From Weissella sagaensis (GTDB lineage: Bacteria > Bacillota > Bacilli > Lactobacillales > Lactobacillaceae): 38,465 nucleotides of DNA. Every line of letters starts with the position of its first letter. Position 1 is the stretch's first letter. A program made the translations under genes and the position numbers. Shown in pieces: positions 33,382 to 38,465 of this stretch. The DNA lies in NCBI RefSeq assembly GCF_005405285.1, contig NZ_BJDT01000012.1:1-38465 (forward strand), read 5' to 3'. The notes beneath the pieces are model-generated. The model made no database searches, had not been told where the DNA came from, and saw only the letters and a list, made by a program, of their open reading frames with translations.

Positions 33382-35145
33382 TTATAGTAATTTACTCTCG
33401 GTAAGTAGCTCTTCGATAAACGTTCCCTTTATCTTCTTTTTTAGAGCTACTTTAGCTAGTTTAGGGATTCCTAAATTAGCCTCATCAATGGTTTTTTTAT
33501 CTCCCATATAGTAGATGGCTTTAAGTAGTTCTCGAATATCATAAATGGATCCATAAACTTCAGGAACAGCGCGTTCAACTTCAAGCAAAGCATAGACAGA
33601 TTCCATGGCTGTCCTAATGGAATATTCGGTAGTAAATACGGTGTCATTACTAGGTGACTCTGCGAAATTACCAATAAAGGCTAAATTAACAGACCCTTTA
33701 GGCACAATATCTGGCCTATCACCCGCAATTCGGGGCATAAAGTATGACGTAATAAATGGCATAAATACTGGAACGGTATTTACATTGTTTTGGTTAGACA
33801 ATTGTTTGATTTTGGCCTCAGGGACCCCAAGGTGATAAAGGAATTCTTGCGTAATTTCTTCCCCAGAACTTTCTACAATGGTCTTATCAACAAAATTTCC
33901 TTTGGTATCTGAATATAGTCCATATATCCATACAATTGTTTCATTTTCCTTTTGTTCTTTGAAATGTGGCTGCCTGTGAACAGCAAAACTCATCAACCAG
34001 TTCGAATCGGTTATGGTAATGATTCCACCACTATTAATTTTGTGATCATGCAAATCACGATTGGTTAGACGTTCAATGTAGGGTTCAATTTCTGGTGATT
34101 TTATAGTGGCTGTCGCTGACACGAACCAACTTTTTTCAGGTAGGTTATCATAGAATACTTCTGGATGACCGAAATCATTAGATTGTTCTGCCAGATTCTT
34201 CCACAGTGACCAACTACCACCCAACTCTTTTGATATAGGAGCGGGTTTATCATGGCTCCCATATGTTGAACTTTCTGTAATAGAACCATTTGTAACGAAT
34301 ACAAGATCATCCCGTGATAGGCTAACATCATCACCATCCTGGATCACGAGTTTTTTTGCAATTTTTTCGTCATTTTCAAAATCTACCACAACATTATTAA
34401 CTTGTGTATCATAGATGAATTCGACATTATATGACTCTAAATACTTTATAATTGGTAGAACCATAGACTCATACTGATTGTACCTATTGAACTTTAGGGC
34501 GCTAAAATCAGGTAGTCCATCAATATGATGAATAAATCGCATTGTGTATCGACGCATCTCAACTGCAGAATGCCACTTTTCAAAAGCAAACATAGTTGCC
34601 CAGTACATCCAAAAATTACTTTCAAAGAACTCATTTGAGAAAAATTCCTCAATAGTCGTCTTACCCAGTTTTGACTCAGGAGTTAAAACTAAATCTATTA
34701 ATTCTTTAGATTGTTCATCCAAAGTATACAGTCCATCCGTTGGGACGCGTTGTCCCCGATTATAAATTAGGCGAGTGTTAGATGAATTTGGATCATCCTT
34801 ATCTAGCCAATAAAATTCATCTAAGTAAGAGGCGTCTTCAATTTCTAAAGAAGGAATTGATCGATACATGTCCCACATAGTTTCAAAATGATTTTCCATT
34901 TCTCGACCACCACGTGTCACAAATCCGATATTGGTACGCTTTTCTCCATCTAGCGATCCACCCGGAGTAGGCAATTCCTCATATATATGAATTTTTTCCC
35001 CGGACATTTGTCCATCGCGCACCAAGAAAACAGCGGTTGCCAATCCGGCCAGCCCTCCTCCAATAATATACGCTGATTTTTGATCCACATTCTTGGGCTT
35101 TCTTGGACGTGCAAAAGCTTCATAATTTCCGTTAGAATATCGCAT
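33382..35145 (-). CDS. ohyA: Oleate hydratase (myosin-cross-reactive antigen family)
   Basis: 587 aa, full length. FAD-binding IIGGGLAGLATAVFL at ~27-41, the catalytic loop GREMENHFETMWDMYRSIP near 80-98, RRYTMRFIHHIDGLPDFSAL near 200, and the C-terminal GNFAESPSNDTVFTTEYSIR. Adds water to the cis-9 double bond of oleic and linoleic acids, giving 10-hydroxy fatty acids and detoxifying host or plant fatty acids. AAAGGAGG precedes the ATG. A ruined 3-hydroxyacyl-CoA dehydrogenase lies just upstream in the same direction. The pair is bracketed by two intact recombinase copies. Confidence 0.97.
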   Translation of the reverse strand: MRYSNGNYEAFARPRKPKNVDQKSAYIIGGGLAGLATAVFLVRDGQMSGEKIHIYEELPTPGGSLDGEKRTNIGFVTRGGREMENHFETMWDMYRSIPSLEIEDASYLDEFYWLDKDDPNSSNTRLIYNRGQRVPTDGLYTLDEQSKELIDLVLTPESKLGKTTIEEFFSNEFFESNFWMYWATMFAFEKWHSAVEMRRYTMRFIHHIDGLPDFSALKFNRYNQYESMVLPIIKYLESYNVEFIYDTQVNNVVVDFENDEKIAKKLVIQDGDDVSLSRDDLVFVTNGSITESSTYGSHDKPAPISKELGGSWSLWKNLAEQSNDFGHPEVFYDNLPEKSWFVSATATIKSPEIEPYIERLTNRDLHDHKINSGGIITITDSNWLMSFAVHRQPHFKEQKENETIVWIYGLYSDTKGNFVDKTIVESSGEEITQEFLYHLGVPEAKIKQLSNQNNVNTVPVFMPFITSYFMPRIAGDRPDIVPKGSVNLAFIGNFAESPSNDTVFTTEYSIRTAMESVYALLEVERAVPEVYGSIYDIRELLKAIYYMGDKKTIDEANLGIPKLAKVALKKKIKGTFIEELLTESKLL

Positions 35146-35182
35146 AATTGCCTCCTTTTACTACGCTTTATGTTGATATACT

Positions 35183-35308
35183 CTATTTTAAAAATGACTC
35201 TTGTTGGTATTCAGGGTTAGGATGTTCATAAAATCCCATGAACTGCCTTTGAAAGGCAACTTGTTCACCTGAAATGCCACCACCTGCAACAGTTACATTT
35301 TTATAAAT
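35183..35308 (-). pseudogene. 3-hydroxyacyl-CoA dehydrogenase, internally deleted
   Basis: 42 codons: YKNVTVAGGGISGEQVAFQ, the N-terminal NAD-binding glycine motif, joined in frame to FMGFYEHPNPEYQQESFLK, the usual C-terminal end (GFY.YPNPEY..P.FL) of the same family, with about 250 residues missing. AGGAGG stands before an ATT codon where the start should be. Upstream of ohyA, so a former fatty-acid operon with hydroxyacyl dehydrogenase and hydratase is suggested. Confidence 0.7.
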
Positions 35309-35374
35309 ATGTTTCCTCCTATCAATGATTTAATAGGTTAATCATAGCACTAAGAGAAAGTGCTTTCAAAAAAT

Positions 35375-35407
35375 AGCCACTAAAGTGAAACAATCACTTT
35401 AGTGGCT
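35375..35407 (-). terminator. Hairpin terminator downstream of recombinase copy D
   Basis: AGCCACTAAAGTGA / TCACTTTAGTGGCT with loop AACAA; on the minus strand it is followed by ATTTTTTG. Confidence 0.7.
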
Positions 35408-35446
35408 GCAATCACCATGAATAATCGGTGTGGTTTTGAAAGATGT

Positions 35447-35478
35447 GAGTCTTTAATTAGCAGGCAAATTTGTTGCAT
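35447..35478 (-). pseudogene. Start-codon end of another recombinase copy
   Basis: 32 bp matching 25 bases of the first codons of copy D (ATGCAACAAAT.. to the KDS codons). Only this 5' scrap remains, next to the ohyA cassette. Confidence 0.5.
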
Positions 35479-35574
35479 CGTATCATAATTCATATATAAC
35501 AGTCTGACTATAAAGTTACGAAAAATGTAGCGACATTAACGGGTTATTATTATTCATAACCCCATACTACACAA

Positions 35575-36162
35575 TTAGCCAAAATCAATTTGATCTAACA
35601 TAGTTTCTCGACTGGCTTGATCTAACCCAAGATAAGTGAGCGTCATGGCCTCACTTGAGTGATTCAATAAATGCATGACTAAGCCTATATTGTAATTTGA
35701 TTGCGTATAAACACGATAGGCACCTGTTTTACGCATGGTATGTGTACCTAGATATTTGATGCCTAATAGATCACCAACGCGTGCCATAATCTTGTAAAAC
35801 TGCTTCTCAGTAATGTGACGGTCTGGATCTGACGTCGAGGGGAATAGCCAGTCCGAGTTGATATTTTCTTGGACCAGCCAATCATGATATTGCAGTAAGT
35901 TTTGTTGGACAGGCTTTAAATACAATGTATTCGCTTTACCCGTCTTTTTATCATGAATAAAGGACGTGTGTTTAACAGAGCCATCTGGATTATAGACATC
36001 GGATTTCTTTAACGTCATCACATCACTCACCCGCAGCAGGGTGGCTTTGCCAACTTGAAAGATGGTGTAGTTACGGCGACCTGCCCGAAAACTATCTAGT
36101 AAGGTGTCTTGCACCATTTTTAAGACGTTAGAGTCTTTGATTGGGAGTACGATTTGTTGCAT
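35575..36162 (-). CDS. Small tyrosine recombinase, copy D (intact)
   Basis: 195 aa with Arg44, His141-x-x-Arg144, His168 and the Tyr177 nucleophile; the catalytic Lys lies in KKTGKANTL near 72-76. No N-terminal core-binding domain. Nearly identical to copy C and to the decayed copy A. GAGG lies 10 nt before the ATG. With copy C it frames the oleate hydratase cassette in direct orientation, so recombination between them could excise or exchange it. Confidence 0.9.
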   Translation of the reverse strand: MQQIVLPIKDSNVLKMVQDTLLDSFRAGRRNYTIFQVGKATLLRVSDVMTLKKSDVYNPDGSVKHTSFIHDKKTGKANTLYLKPVQQNLLQYHDWLVQENINSDWLFPSTSDPDRHITEKQFYKIMARVGDLLGIKYLGTHTMRKTGAYRVYTQSNYNIGLVMHLLNHSSEAMTLTYLGLDQASRETMLDQIDFG

Positions 36163-36339
36163 ATCTATTTAACCTCAATAATAGAACAGTCCTTGCCTAT
36201 AATTGGTTCACTTTTGTGAATGAATGACCAATTATTTTTATCGTAGTGGTAGATTGTAAAATTAATCCGAACGCTGTTCGGACAAAAAAGATCAGCTTCC
36301 ATCATAAAGGACTCCCCGCGGGGCTGCAATCAGGAGTCA

Positions 36340-37095
36340 TTACTTCAACTGTTTTTGTTCATTATAGAAATTACGGTAAGCTAAATAGCACGCAATGATT
36401 GACCCCAAACTAGTCGCTGATAAGAGCATGAACGTGACCATAATTTGATACCTAATGGCCCGTACTGGATCGACCCCTGCAAAGATCAAACCGGACATCA
36501 TCCCTGGCAGACTGACTAGACCCACGGTCTTTGCCGAATCAATGGTTGGTGACATCCCCGTACGAATCGCCTCACGCACGATGGCAATCGAAGCATCAAG
36601 TAGACCAGCCCCTAACGCCAACCGTTCAAGCACACCTTGCCGCTGGTCATGAAACTGACTATTGAGGCTGCGATAAGCCAGCCCAATTGCGACCATTGAA
36701 TTCGACGCAATCATACCAGAAATGGGAATCATTTGTGATGGCACAAACATAATCGCACCAGATAGCACGAGGACGCCGAGTGTTACCCCCGTACTAACAA
36801 AAATGGCTAATAACGAAATGGCTAATGCATGGTCAATCCCCGGCCCCCGTTTTTTCGCATTCCAAGCCGCATTGAAGATAATGAAGCCTATCATCGCCAG
36901 CGTTAGCCACAAATTGTTGACTCGGAAAATATACTTTAGCAAGTAACCCACGATAAATAGTTGTACAACAGCCCGCACGACACCAATGACGATGTCCCTA
37001 TCCAAGCCAAGTTTCTGCCACAAACTAATTCCTAACGCGACGAGCACTAACATTGCCGCCAAAAATAGCGACGTATTATTAACTGCTAAATTCAT
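36340..37095 (-). CDS. fetB: FetB-type ABC transporter permease (UPF0014)
   Basis: 251 aa with about seven membrane helices and the family motifs RAVVQLFIVGYLLKYIF near 40, PISGMIASNSMVAIGLAY near 125, and SLPGMMSGLIFAGVDPVRAI near 195. E. coli FetB with FetA exports iron and protects from peroxide. It overlaps fetA by 4 nt (ATGA). Clearly richer in G+C than the ohyA and metal cassettes, so from another source. Confidence 0.9.
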   Translation of the reverse strand: MNLAVNNTSLFLAAMLVLVALGISLWQKLGLDRDIVIGVVRAVVQLFIVGYLLKYIFRVNNLWLTLAMIGFIIFNAAWNAKKRGPGIDHALAISLLAIFVSTGVTLGVLVLSGAIMFVPSQMIPISGMIASNSMVAIGLAYRSLNSQFHDQRQGVLERLALGAGLLDASIAIVREAIRTGMSPTIDSAKTVGLVSLPGMMSGLIFAGVDPVRAIRYQIMVTFMLLSATSLGSIIACYLAYRNFYNEQKQLK

Positions 37096-37742
37096 GCGTG
37101 TACCTCCAATCTGCCAGCAACCACTTTCGCTAATTGATCTGCCGCAGCAATCTCTGTCGCATCATGAGTAATCATGATCGTTGTCACGTGATCCTGCTCA
37201 TTTAACTGTCGTAACCAGGCGTGCACGATTTGCTTATTATTTTCATCCAAACCAGCTGTCACCTCATCTAATAACAACACTTTTGGTAAGAATAAGATGT
37301 TGCGAATCAGCGCGACCCGCTGCCGTTCACCACCGGAAAGCTCGATAATCGGCTGATGCAGGGTTCGTTCGGACAGCCCAACATTATTTAACGCCGTTAC
37401 CACTCGTTGCGTATCCATGACTTGCTTACGAATTTGGTACGGGAAAGCTAAGTTATCTGCCACCGTCTCACCAAATAACGTCGGTTGTTGGAAACAATAT
37501 GAGACTTGCCGCCGATACATGATTGGGTCATAACTTTCAATCGGCTGCCCATCAAAAAGCAAGGTCCCACTTGTTTTAGAAATCATGGCCGCAATGATCC
37601 GTAATAACGTACTTTTCCCACCACCGGATGGTCCCGTTAATGTAATATGAGCCCCAGCTGGAATCTGCCAATCAACATCATGTAAAATATGTTGATCAGC
37701 GATTTGATAATTAATTTTTTCTAAACTAATCAATGAATTCAT
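37092..37742 (-). CDS. fetA: FetA-type ABC transporter ATPase
   Basis: 216 aa. Walker A GPSGGGKST near 36-44, Q-loop CFQQPTLFGETV, signature ELSGGERQRVAL near 134-145, Walker B VLLLDEVTAGLD near 155-166 and the H-loop MITHDATE. Partner of FetB in iron export. Its ATG overlaps the end of the truncated gene at 37739, so it has lost its own promoter region and may be expressed by coupling to that gene, which has a good RBS. Confidence 0.92.
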   Translation of the reverse strand: MNSLISLEKINYQIADQHILHDVDWQIPAGAHITLTGPSGGGKSTLLRIIAAMISKTSGTLLFDGQPIESYDPIMYRRQVSYCFQQPTLFGETVADNLAFPYQIRKQVMDTQRVVTALNNVGLSERTLHQPIIELSGGERQRVALIRNILFLPKVLLLDEVTAGLDENNKQIVHAWLRQLNEQDHVTTIMITHDATEIAAADQLAKVVAGRLEVHA

Positions 37743-37978
37743 ATGCCCACCCCCGATCGCACAATGATCGGCGCCGACAACAGCCGGATGAAAAAGTGCT
37801 CAGAAGTCAATAAATTGGACTTATCTGTTTGATGTATTAATACACGAACCTGTGTAGCCATTGGCAAATCCATATGAATCATACCTGAGTCAAAGTGTTC
37901 CGTATAACTACGGAGGAGTTCTAATTGAACTTTTAATTTATCATTATTTTCCTTGATCGATCGTTTTTGTCTAGACAT
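37739..37978 (-). pseudogene. N-terminal fragment of a conserved hypothetical protein
   Basis: 79 codons after TAGGAGA. MSRQKRSIKENNDKLKVQLE and ATQVRVLIHQTDKSNLL resemble the first ~60 residues of a widespread hypothetical family of ~200-250 aa. From the 24-bp repeat at 37797-37820 onward the residues are unrelated and the frame ends within the fetA start. It could still drive coupled translation of fetA. Confidence 0.55.
37797..37820. repeat. 24-bp repeat, inverted copy of 17721-17744
   Basis: Perfect match in inverse orientation to the segment downstream of the truncated oxidoreductase. It marks the point where the hypothetical gene is cut and joined to fetA DNA. Confidence 0.6.
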
Positions 37979-38021
37979 ACGTTTTCTCCTATCTAGGGAG
38001 TATTATATCATTTTATAAAAA

Positions 38022-38460
38022 AACAACCCCCGTTATCTAACTATTAGATAATAGTTGCTGTTTTAATAGTCTTTTAGAGGGGTCATTATATAATAATAGC
38101 CCCTGAATGGAAGGGCATTTTAGTGAGTGCCTAGTCACATATCTAGCTCATAACCAAAGTCCTGGTATTTTCCTTAGAAGTCAATAAATTAATTGGACTG
38201 TTTTACTGCGGCACTATATGGCATTTTTTTATTAATGAACGTAGTTATTCAAACTTGTAACTAATTTTTTAATTTCATCACGAACCTTACGGAATTCTTG
38301 TAGTTGTTCTTCTAAAGTTCCTGTGGCTTGCGCTGGGTCAGATAAAGGCCAGTGTAAACTCTTGGTTTGAGGGGGAAGCATAGGACATTTATCCTTGGCA
38401 TCACCACATAAAGTAATAACTAAATCTGAAGTGTTCAAATAATTTAGATCAATTAATTTA
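38022..38460. repeat. 430-bp direct repeat, copy 2
   Basis: Second copy of 23530-23962. Its hairpin (38022-38065) has several mismatches to copy 1, while the part from ~38130 on is almost identical. The match stops at base ~38460, a few bases before the window ends. Confidence 0.85.
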
Positions 38461-38465
38461 GAGAG
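38232..38465 (-). CDS. arsC: Arsenate reductase, second copy, 5' end outside the window or lost
   Basis: Encodes residues ~63-138 of the same ArsC as at 23740-24156, including [10 protein letters not shown] with both redox Cys. The last five bases of the window no longer match copy 1. If the window is a closed circle, base 1 (an IS3 end) would follow and this copy would be a 5'-truncated pseudogene; if not, the gene may continue. Confidence 0.75.
   Translation of the reverse strand, partial: LSKLIDLNYLNTSDLVITLCGDAKDKCPMLPPQTKSLHWPLSDPAQATGTLEEQLQEFRKVRDEIKKLVTSLNNYVH

Noticed and set aside
1..38465. CRISPR array, tRNA or rRNA genes
   Set aside because: No regularly spaced repeats and no cloverleaf or rRNA-like sequence seen on either strand.

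Overview
The window looks like a plasmid (or a contig spanning most of one) from a lactic acid bacterium of the Lactobacillaceae. Evidence: a theta-type iteron replicon with a Rep_3 initiator and its DUF536 partner gene, a MOBP-type mobilisation operon, a ParA partition operon, ClpL, oleate hydratase, many decayed IS3/ISL3 insertion sequences, strong AGGAGG ribosome sites and low G+C. A few blocks (most of pgi, fetAB) are visibly richer in G+C than their neighbours, which suggests assembly from several sources. I cannot tell whether the window closes into a circle.

Layout. 0-2.2 kb: IS3 and restriction-gene debris, then the replicon (DUF536 gene, rep, hairpin at the mRNA start, three 22-bp iterons). 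2.2-3.65 kb: no protein gene, but a convincing ~114-nt small RNA on the minus strand and a ~650-bp block of strong hairpins that may be a large ornate RNA. 3.65-5.4 kb: mobC-mobA-mobB-like, with mobA and the mobB-like gene sharing 446 nt in two frames, and an oriT candidate upstream. 5.4-12.4 kb: a stress islet (clpL, broken SDR, broken KGG-repeat stress protein, intact multi-pass TM-helix channel protein, dead ISL3). 12.4-15.6 kb: partition operon, serine resolvase, unknown gene. 15.7-17.7 kb: a palindromic site and two genes that both lost their 5' ends at one junction.

17.7-22.1 kb is the most coherent metabolic unit: hxlR, hxlA, hxlB, pgi, then a divergent pfpI/hxlR pair. HxlA and HxlB fix formaldehyde onto ribulose-5-P and give fructose-6-P; Pgi converts this to glucose-6-P. 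In a heterofermenter with the oxidative pentose-phosphate steps this would close a cycle that burns formaldehyde to CO2. Both HxlR proteins keep the Cys-x-Lys pair described for formaldehyde sensing in Bacillus HxlR.

22.2-38.5 kb is a mosaic of cassettes between full or broken copies of one ~195-aa catalytic-domain-only tyrosine recombinase: a leaderless toxin-antitoxin operon, arsC, the wreck of a second replicon, a YhdH/YhfP-type oxidoreductase, a decayed bacteriocin-like cassette, a metal/oxidative operon (P1B ATPase with a CPG motif, HMA chaperone, Dps, Crp/FNR regulator) preceded by an FNR-like box, oleate hydratase beside an internally deleted 3-hydroxyacyl-CoA dehydrogenase, and a fetAB iron exporter. 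The window ends inside a second copy of arsC that lies in direct orientation 14.5 kb from the first.
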